DNA from: CAKZNE01 sp964485405 | GTDB lineage: Bacteria; Bacteroidota; Bacteroidia; Flavobacteriales; Schleiferiaceae | Direction of reading: 5' to 3' | Assembly (NCBI GenBank): GCA_964485405.1 | Contig: CAZAJG010000019.1 | Coordinates: forward strand, 4,614-68,613 | Length of the DNA: 64,000 nt | Part shown: piece by piece, positions 40,991 through 49,745 of the stretch | How the letters are laid out: each line of letters starts with the position of its first letter | How positions within the stretch are numbered: position 1 is the first letter of the stretch | Translations under genes and position numbers: made by a program | Notes under the pieces: generated by a model | What the model was told of the DNA's origin: nothing | Database searches by the model: none | The model's input: only the letters and a program-made list of their open reading frames with translations

Positions 40991-42382
40991 TTAAAATTTC
41001 AAATTGAAGTCATCTATTAAATCAATGATTACATCTGATGGGTCTAATCCTTTGTGCTTTCTCAAAAGCATCTCTTTCAGATTCTCATTACTCAAAAAGA
41101 TTATCAATTTATTGTTCTCCATAAAAATATCTTTTCTTTTTTCAAGTCCACTGTTGTTGGGACTTTTTTTACTACATATTATTCCAAAACGACCAATAGT
41201 CTTTTTAAGATAATCATTAATTTGAAGAAGAACTTGCTTGTCAACTTCGCTACCATCTTTGGAATAATTTTTAAATTCAAAAACTATATATTTGGCATCA
41301 TAATCATCTCTTATAAATTTCCAATTTTCGTTATTATTACGATTAGGAAATATTGCATCTCTTATGTCAATTCCAGATTCTCTCCTTGATTGAATTTTAG
41401 GTTCTCCTAATGGTGGAACAAACAAATGATTTAATATATCAATACAAATATCTTCATATTTTTTCCAGCCTGTTTTTCCTTCTGGACATTCATCTAATCT
41501 TTTAGTTAGTTTCTGAATTTGAATTAGTTGTTCATCTATTATCTTTTCATTAGGCTTTTTTGTAATTTCTGAAGGAAAGTATTTTTTGACTAAATCAGGA
41601 TATGAAAAAAGTTTACTAATTAGGTCGTGACCTTCCCAAACAATTAGATTTGGTGCTGAATGTATAAGAAAATTTCTTGAAGAGTATGTTAATTCAGAGT
41701 TTGTGATTAATAGAACTTTATCAATGTTTTGTTTTGAAGCTAAAGCGTATAATCTTTCTAAAATATTAATAGAAATCTTTGAATGTGTGTAAAATTTAGA
41801 TTCAATTATTATATTTTCTTCTTTGCCAAAAATGTTTTGAGTTTTAGCGATAAAGTCATATCCGCCATCTCTTGTTGGTGGTGTTCTAACTGCGACTAAT
41901 CCTTCCTTATTTAGTAAGTCAAAAATTAAATCTTCAAATTTTCTCCAATCGAAATTTGACCAATCTTTAAATTCATATTCAGCCTTCGTTATTTGTCCTA
42001 AAGACTTTTTTATTATTTGTAAGCCTTGTTCCTTATTTTTTGAAAAATCTGCATATAAATATCCTGATAAGTCAGCTGGGATTTCGGAATCGTCTATCTT
42101 AATTGGTAGAACTTTAATTCCTTTTTTTATAGCACTTAATAAAACAGCTGAATTGAACTCATATTTTACCCAGTCAGAATTTTTAGAAGAATCACTTAAA
42201 ACAATTATAAATGCATCACTTGAATGTATTCCTGTATTTATTCTATCAATTATACTGTCTCCAACTTGAATTTCTTCTTGGTCATACCAAATTTCAAAGT
42301 CTAAATTTTCAAGTTCATTTTTTAACCATTCGACAAACTCTTTGTCAGCGTAAGAATAACTTATAAATATTTTTTTCTTCAT
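40991..42382 (-). CDS. TIR domain fused to two PD-(D/E)XK nuclease domains
   Basis: A 463-aa protein read from ATG 42382 (the frame extends to a TTG at 42391). The N-terminal TIR domain (1-130) has KIFISYSYADKEFVEWL, YDQEEIQVGDS and DWVKYEFNS, with Glu75 as the probable NADase catalytic residue. An Mrr-like restriction-endonuclease domain covers about 140-265: RKFEDLIFDLL, then GGYDF (Asp176) and IIIESK (Glu194, Lys196). A second, different PD-(D/E)XK domain covers about 300-460: KKYEDICIDIL, GIDI (Asp339) and VFEFK (Glu369, Lys371). The triad is complete in both. TIR-nuclease fusions are usual in defence proteins; two nuclease domains in one chain is unusual. The gene is much richer in A+T than its neighbours and stands between inverted repeats. 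Activity and target are inferred. Confidence 0.85.
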   Translation of the reverse strand: MKKKIFISYSYADKEFVEWLKNELENLDFEIWYDQEEIQVGDSIIDRINTGIHSSDAFIIVLSDSSKNSDWVKYEFNSAVLLSAIKKGIKVLPIKIDDSEIPADLSGYLYADFSKNKEQGLQIIKKSLGQITKAEYEFKDWSNFDWRKFEDLIFDLLNKEGLVAVRTPPTRDGGYDFIAKTQNIFGKEENIIIESKFYTHSKISINILERLYALASKQNIDKVLLITNSELTYSSRNFLIHSAPNLIVWEGHDLISKLFSYPDLVKKYFPSEITKKPNEKIIDEQLIQIQKLTKRLDECPEGKTGWKKYEDICIDILNHLFVPPLGEPKIQSRRESGIDIRDAIFPNRNNNENWKFIRDDYDAKYIVFEFKNYSKDGSEVDKQVLLQINDYLKKTIGRFGIICSKKSPNNSGLEKRKDIFMENNKLIIFLSNENLKEMLLRKHKGLDPSDVIIDLIDDFNLKF

Positions 42383-42393
42383 TTCGGTCAAAT

Positions 42394-42414
42394 GGTGTAC
42401 AACGTATCGCTAAA
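42394..42414. repeat. right inverted repeat of the TIR-nuclease cassette
   Basis: GGTGTACAAC followed two bases later by ATCGCTAAA is the reverse complement of the left-hand GTTGTACACC and TTTAGCGAT. It lies immediately upstream of the start codon. Confidence 0.55.
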
Positions 42415-42429
42415 CTTACCTTTCAAAAA

Positions 42430-42473
42430 AAGGTGCGTTTAGCCCTATAAATACAAGGAAATAAACGCACCTT
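42430..42473 (-). terminator. 12-bp hairpin after the cytochrome gene
   Basis: AAGGTGCGTTTA (42430-42441) pairs perfectly with TAAACGCACCTT (42462-42473) around a 20-base loop, 17 bases beyond the cytochrome stop. It ends the minus-strand transcript. The same 12-mer recurs at 46154-46165. Confidence 0.7.
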
Positions 42474-42489
42474 CTATTAAACTTATATT

Positions 42490-45180
42490 TTACTGAATCC
42501 CTTTCTCTCCACGTCCAGTTTCTAATATCCAACCTTCTACAGGGGTGTCTTCCGTTTTTAAGTGAGAAGTCATGTAGAATAAACGTTGGCCGCCTGTTCC
42601 GGTAGCGGTTTCAAAACGTTGCTGGAGGTAGAAGGGAGGGATGGATTGGTAGTACAATACCGCAACCACTTTACCGCCTTGTATTTTAGATTTAGGGATG
42701 CTTACTTCATAGGTAATGGCATCTTGTCCTTGTCCGCTCATGTAGAGCTTATCCTTAGTCACTAAACCATGCGGCATAGTGGCTTCGGCAAACTCGGCAC
42801 TAAATCCATCTGGGCCGGTTTTCGTCCAACCTTGTGGGAGTAGGCGGTTGTCTTTAGGCACTTCAAAAATGGATACAAAACTGGTGGTGAATTTTCCTTC
42901 TGGGTTTTTCGCCAGCTCTTGGTAAATCTGCACTTGGTTTTGTTGGTTAATGGTGGTGTAATGGCGTTCAAATTGCTGTTCGCCCAAACCATCTTCCTCT
43001 AAAAACTCAGAAGGAAGGGGGACACCATTTTGGTCGGTAACCACACCTACTGAATTGGTACGGCCCGAAGCCCAAACCGTGTCGCCCTTGCTGTTTAACA
43101 CAGCAAACTGGATGAAAGCCCTTCTGAATCCAACTCCCGATGGGAATCGGTGTCCGGTTAAATTGGTAAGCAGCACATCGGCACTCAGGGTACCATTGCT
43201 GTAGCTGGTAGAAGTTACTTTAACGTCTACACTCTGTGTTTTAGCCAAGTAGTTGGAGTTTTCAATGGCGTTGGGTAAACCATTGGATAATCCAGTCATA
43301 TAATCCGTTTTACGCACGCCTAGGAGGTCGTCAAACTGATTAAACATCTCCAAACCATATACATTAATACCCAGTAAAGTATGTCTTCTAAAACCTTCTC
43401 TACGCTCTAGGGTAATGCTATCCAAAGCGGTTAGATGATCGCCTTCCGGGTAATCCTGATCTTGGATGTTGGCAATTTTAAAAGCCAATTCATTTCCTTT
43501 TCCAAGCGGGTAGGTGGTAGGCATGTGGCAATCCTGACAGGTTTTAATGTTGGAACCATTCGGCACATATTCATTTTGGAAATTACTGTTTATCCATTCC
43601 AGATAAGTAGCTTGTTCATAGTGCATACCCACTTTTTTGCCTTTGTTGTTGTACACCGGCAAGTGAATGGTATGGCAGCTTCCACAAAGCCTGGATTCGT
43701 TGGTGTAAGCGCTGTATTTAGGTACTAAGCCCAAAGACGCTTGCATGGCGTGGATTTTAGGATTTTTAAAAGGTCCGTGTACTTCGCCTGGAGGAGAAAC
43801 TTCAAACTTCCCGGTTTCAATTTCCGTTAAAGGTTTATCGTCATCAATAATCTGGTGGCAACTCATACAAGAAATTCCTTCGCGGCCAAGCGCACCATAT
43901 TTACCCTTACTATTGGCTTTACCGTTGTATTCATAATCGTAATGATACATCTGCTCCACTTTAAAGAAAGAGTCTTGGCTCGGGAAATCGATGTGGAATT
44001 GTCTTTGTCCCATTACACCATGGCAACTCAAACACAAGTTTTGAATGGTATCGGGTAAGTTCCCTTGATTGTGAATGGTTTTTTCACTCTCTAATTGTGC
44101 GTAGAAGATCGGATCTCTACCCGCTAATCCCATCATAGACCAACGCCACTCTCCGTATGGAGAAATGTTTTTGGCGGTATCTGAATGCGGATCACCCACC
44201 AACATATTCGGTAAGAAGTTTCCACTTTGGCCATCGTGGCAACCCAAACATTGATCGGACGTAATAAACTGCTCCGGGCCATGTTCACCCGAAACCACAT
44301 GATCGTAAGTTACCGGAGGAAAACGCTTTACCTGATCTCTAGAAACAGGAGGGTAGTAGGAAAAGGTGTTTAAAAAGGCAGAGTCTACATAACTATCCGA
44401 AGTATCTACCGTATTGGAAGCGGTTAATGCCGTTACCGCATTGGCCAAACGAGAATGCTCATCTACGTGGGCCTGTCCTTTGGGATCGTCTCTCCAAGAT
44501 CCATCTACATAAAAGCTGATCGGGTCACCGGCTTCGCCTTCAATGTTGCGTAAGCTGGAAAAAGTAAATTCGTTTTCAGCAGAAGCGTGGCAGCGTACAC
44601 AGTATTGCCCAAAACCAGAGTTTGGATAGTCAAACGGATAGGTATTGAGCTGATCCGTAGTTTGGTTGTGGCCATAGTAGCTCCAAAACCAACCGTCTTT
44701 AGCTCCGCTTTTATCTTTTACCATTACCGTCCAACCCGAAAAATATTCGGAATGTGGATCTTCTTCAAATTTGTTGAGTTCGTCTATGGTTAAGCCTGTA
44801 TAACGCTGTGCAGGAGCGGGATACATTACTTTTACAATCATGGCGCCATCTGGAATTTCTCCTTCGCGTCCTTTTTTAAGCCAGTGGTATACTTCTGGCG
44901 AATAATAGATCATTACGGCTGGGTGTGTTCCGTAAGACACATCGTCCACAAAAGGCCCGGTGTTTCTTACGCTCTTATCGTGTTTCCAGTCTAAAGTTTC
45001 ATATTCCCGATTGTCTAGAAAAGCATAGAGTTTGGTTTCGTACTCATCCAAAGGCATGGTACTCGGTAAGGGGAGCGGTGATTTTTCACCGGCATATCCG
45101 GTTACGCTTTTATCCAAAAGGTATAAAGCAACACCCACGGCTGCCAGGAGGAGAATTACAAGTAGAGTTTTGAGACGCAT
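42490..45180 (-). CDS. hexaheme c-type cytochrome with P460-like N-terminal region
   Basis: An 896-aa exported electron-transfer protein with an uncleaved or cleaved N-terminal helix (residues 4-21). Six CxxCH haem-binding motifs are present: CVRCH (194-198), CLGCH (311-315), CLSCH (383-387), CMSCH (438-442), CGSCH (499-503) and CQDCH (548-552). Residues 60-190 (WTVMVKDKSGAKDGWFWSYYG) resemble the cytochrome P460 fold, which uses a modified haem c for hydroxylamine or cytochrome-peroxidase-like chemistry. The C-terminal 300 residues are a beta-rich domain with LTGHRFPSGVGFRRAF, typical of multihaem cytochromes that carry extra folds. Its redox partner is unknown; the lipoprotein gene upstream (47 bases away) is in the same transcript. 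It lies in the periplasm or on the outer membrane. Confidence 0.88.
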   Translation of the reverse strand: MRLKTLLVILLLAAVGVALYLLDKSVTGYAGEKSPLPLPSTMPLDEYETKLYAFLDNREYETLDWKHDKSVRNTGPFVDDVSYGTHPAVMIYYSPEVYHWLKKGREGEIPDGAMIVKVMYPAPAQRYTGLTIDELNKFEEDPHSEYFSGWTVMVKDKSGAKDGWFWSYYGHNQTTDQLNTYPFDYPNSGFGQYCVRCHASAENEFTFSSLRNIEGEAGDPISFYVDGSWRDDPKGQAHVDEHSRLANAVTALTASNTVDTSDSYVDSAFLNTFSYYPPVSRDQVKRFPPVTYDHVVSGEHGPEQFITSDQCLGCHDGQSGNFLPNMLVGDPHSDTAKNISPYGEWRWSMMGLAGRDPIFYAQLESEKTIHNQGNLPDTIQNLCLSCHGVMGQRQFHIDFPSQDSFFKVEQMYHYDYEYNGKANSKGKYGALGREGISCMSCHQIIDDDKPLTEIETGKFEVSPPGEVHGPFKNPKIHAMQASLGLVPKYSAYTNESRLCGSCHTIHLPVYNNKGKKVGMHYEQATYLEWINSNFQNEYVPNGSNIKTCQDCHMPTTYPLGKGNELAFKIANIQDQDYPEGDHLTALDSITLERREGFRRHTLLGINVYGLEMFNQFDDLLGVRKTDYMTGLSNGLPNAIENSNYLAKTQSVDVKVTSTSYSNGTLSADVLLTNLTGHRFPSGVGFRRAFIQFAVLNSKGDTVWASGRTNSVGVVTDQNGVPLPSEFLEEDGLGEQQFERHYTTINQQNQVQIYQELAKNPEGKFTTSFVSIFEVPKDNRLLPQGWTKTGPDGFSAEFAEATMPHGLVTKDKLYMSGQGQDAITYEVSIPKSKIQGGKVVAVLYYQSIPPFYLQQRFETATGTGGQRLFYMTSHLKTEDTPVEGWILETGRGEKGIQ

Positions 45181-45227
45181 GATTTATTGGTTTGAGATAC
45201 TAGTTTAAATTGAGGTATGTTGGTTTC

Positions 45228-45884
45228 TTAATTCCAGTGTTGTTCTTTCAGTATTCGGTAAGGAGGCGTTATTCTTTGCACTAAATGCCATTGTAGATTG
45301 CCGCCTTTCCCAAAGCGATTGGGGCTTACTTTTCCAAATTGCATTTCACGATTTGGAGCAATCCGCACCGTTACTTCGTATTGAATCAAAGAATCGGGTG
45401 GGAGAATAACCCCATTGCATTTGCAGGTGTCGTAATTAAAGTCTGAACAATTATTAAGCGCGTATCGATCTAAAGTTTCGGCCTTGGTTAAGCCCGCTTG
45501 GTAGGCGTTTACGTTGGTAAACCAACTGCCATATTCCAATTTGGGCTGTACGCGATACAGGGTAACGGAATCGCTGTACCACACAAGGAGAACCGTATCT
45601 TCATCTATCCAAGACTTTAAACAGCCTCCATTGTTGGCTATTGCTCCGTTAATCACTTTACTCGAATCGATAGTGCCATATTTTCCAGCACATGCAAGCA
45701 GTTGAGCTACGGTTTCTGGAGAATCACAAGGGTCAGAATGTATGCCAGTGCCTACTGTTCCGTCATATACATCCGTGGCTACGGTGTCCTCCTCCGTATT
45801 TGAATCGGTGGGTGTAACCTGAGTTTGACAGGAGGAAACGGTGAAAAGGAAAGAAGCGCAAACAAAAAGCTTTAGGGCTTTCAT
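45228..45884 (-). CDS. lipoprotein, partner of the hexaheme cytochrome
   Basis: A 218-aa lipoprotein with lipobox VSSC (Cys19). The mature protein has about seven cysteines (for example DPCDSP, LLACAGKYG, GGCLKSW, NNCSDFNYDTCKCNG), enough for several disulfides, but no CxxCH. The C-terminal part QFGKVSPNRFGKGGNLQWHL is beta-like. I do not recognise a family. It is the first gene of a two-gene operon with the cytochrome, 47 bases before it, so a docking or assembly role is a reasonable guess. Confidence 0.7.
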   Translation of the reverse strand: MKALKLFVCASFLFTVSSCQTQVTPTDSNTEEDTVATDVYDGTVGTGIHSDPCDSPETVAQLLACAGKYGTIDSSKVINGAIANNGGCLKSWIDEDTVLLVWYSDSVTLYRVQPKLEYGSWFTNVNAYQAGLTKAETLDRYALNNCSDFNYDTCKCNGVILPPDSLIQYEVTVRIAPNREMQFGKVSPNRFGKGGNLQWHLVQRITPPYRILKEQHWN

Positions 45885-46198
45885 AGTGGAGGATATTGGT
45901 TTGGTTTAACTCGGTTTGAAAGAGTTAAGATAAATCAATTATCTCGCAGGCTAAAACCTTAGGTCATCTTAAGTGTCTGAAATATAAGATTTTATACAAC
46001 TTTTAGTTGTTTGTGTTTAAAAGGTGAAATTGCAAAAGGTGTTGATAATCAGAAGTAAACAATCGATTTTAATCAACACCTTTGCTTTGAAAAATTCACA
46101 TGGCTACTAACCATCAGTTTAGAAGGAATCTAGATAAAAGGATAAACCCTTTAAAGGTGCGTTTATCCTTTTTTAAACCAGCTGTATTTTAGCAATGA
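45885..46198. other. 314-base gap with two long hairpins
   Basis: Between the OmpA gene and the lipoprotein gene, both on the minus strand. It contains AAAGGTGTTGAT (46035-46046) pairing with ATCAACACCTTT (46072-46083), 12 perfect pairs with a 25-base loop, and a terminator at 46136-46172 listed separately. No open frame was found. No clear promoter for the lipoprotein gene was seen beyond a near-match TTATCTTAA on the minus strand at about 45930-45940. Confidence 0.5.
46136..46172 (-). terminator. 12-bp hairpin terminator after the OmpA-domain gene
   Basis: AAAAGGATAAAC (46136-46147) pairs perfectly with GTTTATCCTTTT (46161-46172), 26 bases beyond the OmpA-gene stop. The loop includes AAGGTGCG, part of the 12-mer shared with the terminator at 42430. 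Confidence 0.85.
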
Positions 46199-47494
46199 TC
46201 AATCTTTTTCCACGCTTATCGTGGTTTCCTCTAAATCGTAGTTGAAAATGTAATATTTGCGAAAAAGAGACTTTTCACGAACAAAAAACCCATTATACCA
46301 GTATCTACGCAGTACACTGAAGTTGGGACCTGGAAATCCAGCAAACATTTTACGGTGATATAAATCATTTAAAAGCATTGGGTTAAGACGCAATGTATCA
46401 TTATTGGCATCAACAAAAGTGGCTTCCACAACGTAATTGTTCGATCTGTAAGCGGGCAAGTTCATTCTAAACGTATGTCCTTTATGAGCATAGGTTTGAG
46501 TAATCACAAATTTTGGACAATCGCTGCTTACTTTTATAGATAAAGGCTGTAAATCTTCCGGGAAGTCAAACTTTGGGGAGTAAGTTTCTGCTGAGAAAAT
46601 ATCACAGTTTACTGCAAAATTTGGGTTTCTTACTTTGAACTCATAGAACAATTGACCATTTACACGTATACGCCTAAATCCAGCTTTTCGCATACGGATC
46701 CAGTTGCCATTTTCATCAATTACAAAGGGTCTAAAACGCCTTGGGTTCCAGGTACAATCGTCATTCTCAAATATGGGTATTCTCACCTTTACCGGTTGGT
46801 TAAAGGAACTGCTATCGCAACCCGGTTTTGTTTTCACTCGCATCATCCCTCCAGATATAAGCGGAGAACCGTTAAAAGCCGTAGTGTTTAAGCCACTTTC
46901 TAGAATTTGGTTTAAACTCACGGCTTCCTCCATCTCTAAACAGTCATTACGCTTGTTGAATTCTGATTTATCTATCACCAGCTGACTCCCTTCTGGGAAC
47001 GTGAGAATGGTATCGGTACTCACATTATTTACCTCTACAATTATTTTTTCTTCCTCTTCGGGCACAACTTCTTGTGGTTTAGGTGGTTTTTTGGGCTTGT
47101 AAGCAATGGAAATATCCACCCTACGATTGGCCAGTTTTCCATATTCACTCAGATTACTCTTTACGGGAACCTCTTCGCCATGAAAGGAAGTATTGAACCG
47201 AGGGTTTCCAATTTTGAAGCTTTTTAAATAGCCTTTTACTTCAGCTACACGCTTTTGCGAGAGCTTTACATTGTAGGAGCTGTCTGCGTCACTATCGGTA
47301 TGCCCTTTAAGGGAAATGCTTTCAATCCTATGCTTGGAGAGTCGTTTAATCCAGCGTTTCAGCTTGGCTTTATCCTCTTTTTCGAGTTGGTACGAATCGG
47401 ATTGAAAATGGACTGAGGTTTGAGACACCTGTGATCTTTGAGAAAATAGAACACAAGGTATCATCAACCCGAGGGTTAAGATTAATGATCTCAT
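46199..47494 (-). CDS. OmpA-domain protein with N-terminal peptidoglycan-binding domain
   Basis: A 431-aa exported protein with the OmpA-C (peptidoglycan-binding) domain at its N-terminus (about residues 27-130): VHFQSDSYQLEKEDKAKL, SISLKGHTDSDADSSYN, VAEVKGYL and ANRRVDISIAY. OmpA domains normally sit at the C-terminus after a barrel; here no barrel is seen. A proline-rich linker (KPKKPPKPQEVVPEEEE) leads to a beta-rich C-terminal region of about 270 residues, which I do not recognise (FPEGSQLVIDKSEF, RVKTKPGCDSSSF, LPAYRSNNYVVEATF). It probably tethers something to the cell wall. A terminator follows. Confidence 0.85.
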   Translation of the reverse strand: MRSLILTLGLMIPCVLFSQRSQVSQTSVHFQSDSYQLEKEDKAKLKRWIKRLSKHRIESISLKGHTDSDADSSYNVKLSQKRVAEVKGYLKSFKIGNPRFNTSFHGEEVPVKSNLSEYGKLANRRVDISIAYKPKKPPKPQEVVPEEEEKIIVEVNNVSTDTILTFPEGSQLVIDKSEFNKRNDCLEMEEAVSLNQILESGLNTTAFNGSPLISGGMMRVKTKPGCDSSSFNQPVKVRIPIFENDDCTWNPRRFRPFVIDENGNWIRMRKAGFRRIRVNGQLFYEFKVRNPNFAVNCDIFSAETYSPKFDFPEDLQPLSIKVSSDCPKFVITQTYAHKGHTFRMNLPAYRSNNYVVEATFVDANNDTLRLNPMLLNDLYHRKMFAGFPGPNFSVLRRYWYNGFFVREKSLFRKYYIFNYDLEETTISVEKD

Positions 47495-47621
47495 TATGTA
47501 GAAAAATTAGGGTTTCGTTACCACCTAAGATACTAATTTTTGAGAAACTAGTACACCTGTATTGAAGAAGTAGGCGAGATTTTATGTGGATAATAGGAGA
47601 GGGAATCTAACTTCCAAAAAC

Positions 47622-47655
47622 AAAAAAAGGACTGTATTTCTACAATCCTTTTTGT
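47622..47655 (-). terminator. intrinsic terminator of the LruC gene
   Basis: A stem of about 13-15 pairs, AAAAAAAGGACTGTA with TACAATCCTTTTTG (one C-A mismatch, TTTC loop), is followed on the minus strand by TTTTTTTGTTTTT. Confidence 0.85.
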
Positions 47656-47676
47656 TATTCTTTAAGGGATATAAAA

Positions 47677-49410
47677 CTAGTACACCTTTGTATTGTCTGG
47701 TGAAGCATACCAGTCTGTTTCGTTGCTTCCACCACTTTCTGCCCAGTTTTGAAAAGAGGAATAAGCGGCTAAAATGTCTACCTTTTCAAGCGGGTGTTTA
47801 AAGGATTTATTGCTACTTACAATTTCAATCGCCCAAGGCAATCCGCTTTCGGTTATATAGGTTCCATTAAAATCATCTAAAGTTCCATTTAAGGCGGTGT
47901 TTGCAGCGGCCGTTGCGCTAAACCCATGCAAATGAATTTCTCTACCTCTTTCTCCTTTGCGGAAGATGTAAAGATCAGGCACTAAAGTTTGGTTGGTTAC
48001 ACTCGCATTGAAGGTAAGGGTAAAACTAAAAGTTTGTGCCGTTGCAGCAGGACCTACGCCATTGTTTTGATAAAAGCTGTTTTGAGCGGCATAAACATCA
48101 TCAAAAACGATAATACCGTTGGTTACATTAGGATCTAAAATAGCATCTCCACTTACGGAATTGATAATGCTTTGATTGAGTGGTGTTTTATTGGCATCTA
48201 CCAATACCATAGCCAAACCATTGGAAAGGCCAGAACCCACGGCATCAAGTGTTATGGTAAAAGTGGCATCCACCAAATTGTTAGCGGCATCTGCAGCAAA
48301 TTCAACTTGACTGGAAACAACCATGTCGTTAAAATCAAAATCTCCCTTGGCTGGCCATAAATCCTCAAAGGCTAAGGTTTGATAACCTGTAGTGGGGAAG
48401 GCGGTGGCAAAAGCTCTTAAAATATCGTTGGGATAATCATCTAGGTTGTTGGTAATTCCGTCTCCATCATCATCTCCACTTGGGCCAGCCACATCAAAAC
48501 TTACATTATCTACCCAGTCGTTATCTCTTACCAAAAGCGCAATTTGAATAAAAGCACAAGTGGTGGGCGTAGTTCCGGAAATAGAGGCCGTTCCTGCATA
48601 AGATGGACCTCCAGTACTATTGCTCATGGAAAATGACTTATTTCCTAAATAGCCACCGCTTGCATCGTAATAAAACATCATAGAAAATACATCCTCAGTA
48701 GTATACCTGCCTATATTGCCTCTGTAATAGTCAAAAGAACCACTGAATGCCGCATTGCCTAGAACAGGAAAGGACTGATTGATGAAACTCCAATTAACGG
48801 GGTGTGTGCCTTGATAAACTTGATTGCCATTTATAGTGGTAATGCCTCCATTACTTATTTGTTCGTTCCAAACGCCAGAAGGAATTAACGTCCAGTTGTC
48901 TCCATAGTTACCAGGTATAATATTGTTTACAGAGAAATCACCGTTAACCACTCTTTCGGCAGATGTTTTAAAGGAAAGTTTGTTTTTCTTTTGAACGGGC
49001 TGTGTATCGTTCGGAGCCATATCGCCTACAGAGAAGTTTAGGGTGCCCCCGTTTGTAACTTCTATGCGTTCTTCTGTATTTGGATAGAAGAGAAATATTT
49101 GAGAAGCATCTTGCGGAAGGGCGTAGTAAAGCTGAGTTTGATTGTTTTCCACTCTGCTTTTGGCTAAAACCTTATCCTCTTCATCCATAAGCCAAACGTA
49201 TTGACCTTCGGTTATGAGATTGTTTTTAGGATTAAGATTAACTTCTAAGTAGCCCTTTTTGCTGCTGCTCCAGTTAAAGCTTTGGCTTATAGTTAATTCG
49301 TTTAAACTACTTGCGTTTGAGGGATTTTCACCGTTGGCCATATTATCCGTTTTAGAACAAGCGGATGCCATTAACAACAGTAAACCTAGTGATAGAGGTT
49401 TGAATTTCAT
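47677..49410 (-). CDS. LruC domain-containing lipoprotein
   Basis: A 577-aa lipoprotein: signal MKFKPLSLGLLLLMASACS with lipobox ASAC (Cys18). The middle (about 160-300) reads like a carbohydrate-binding beta sandwich (VVNGDFSVNNIIPGNYGDNW, FPVLGNAAFSGSFDYYRG). It contains a Ca-binding thrombospondin-type segment DDDGDGITNNLDDYPND, then the LruC signature FEDLWPAKGDFDFNDMVV and a C-terminal domain (FRKGERGREIHLHGFSATAA, YIFRKG). LruC was named from a Leptospira lipoprotein; its role is unknown, likely surface adhesion or substrate binding. It has a convincing TAnnTTTG promoter upstream and a terminator downstream, so it is a single-gene unit. Confidence 0.88.
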   Translation of the reverse strand: MKFKPLSLGLLLLMASACSKTDNMANGENPSNASSLNELTISQSFNWSSSKKGYLEVNLNPKNNLITEGQYVWLMDEEDKVLAKSRVENNQTQLYYALPQDASQIFLFYPNTEERIEVTNGGTLNFSVGDMAPNDTQPVQKKNKLSFKTSAERVVNGDFSVNNIIPGNYGDNWTLIPSGVWNEQISNGGITTINGNQVYQGTHPVNWSFINQSFPVLGNAAFSGSFDYYRGNIGRYTTEDVFSMMFYYDASGGYLGNKSFSMSNSTGGPSYAGTASISGTTPTTCAFIQIALLVRDNDWVDNVSFDVAGPSGDDDGDGITNNLDDYPNDILRAFATAFPTTGYQTLAFEDLWPAKGDFDFNDMVVSSQVEFAADAANNLVDATFTITLDAVGSGLSNGLAMVLVDANKTPLNQSIINSVSGDAILDPNVTNGIIVFDDVYAAQNSFYQNNGVGPAATAQTFSFTLTFNASVTNQTLVPDLYIFRKGERGREIHLHGFSATAAANTALNGTLDDFNGTYITESGLPWAIEIVSSNKSFKHPLEKVDILAAYSSFQNWAESGGSNETDWYASPDNTKVY

Positions 49411-49745
49411 TTTTGGTGCGATTGGGTTTTGTAAAGCACAAAACTAATTAATCCCATCCGAGTACAATCGAATAGTTATGTTAAATAAAAGGCATCAAAT
49501 TGTTTGAAAGACAGGTTTTAATGTGTGAAACTGTCGTTTTTATGAGCAAGAGCCCATTTCACTGAATATAGACCCCGCATACATTTAGATAAAGTGCTCA
49601 TATCTGGCGTTTTATGGTTGTTTTTTGAAGGTGCTTTCTATGGATTATTTAAACCCTTTGTAAAGGCTCCATATAGGCCTTCCGAAATTTAGGTTTAAAA
49701 TAAAGTGGTCTTATGTTATCTTCGCGCACTTACATAAGCGTATCT
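49411..49745. other. 335-base divergent region between the LruC gene and accC
   Basis: The gap holds the LruC promoter (49439-49446) and a near-consensus element TATCTTCG (49717-49724, one mismatch to TAnnTTTG) 22 bases before the accC start. An imperfect inverted repeat CTATGGA...TCCATATAG lies near 49640-49680. No open frame of note was found. Confidence 0.5.
49439..49446 (-). promoter_or_regulatory. promoter of the LruC gene
   Basis: On the minus strand TAGTTTTG matches TAnnTTTG exactly and lies 29 bases before the ATG at 49410. A TTG occurs about 18 bases upstream, close to the usual -33 spacing. Confidence 0.6.

Noticed and set aside
37857..42382. Search for a CD-NTase or diguanylate cyclase partner of the TIR-STING
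   Set aside because: No GS-x-DxD or GGDEF motif is present in the neighbouring genes or in other frames of the region.
40940..42414. Integron attC sites around the TIR-nuclease gene
   Set aside because: The flanking repeats do not fit the GTTRRRY/RYYYAAC core and no integrase is seen; described only as inverted repeats.
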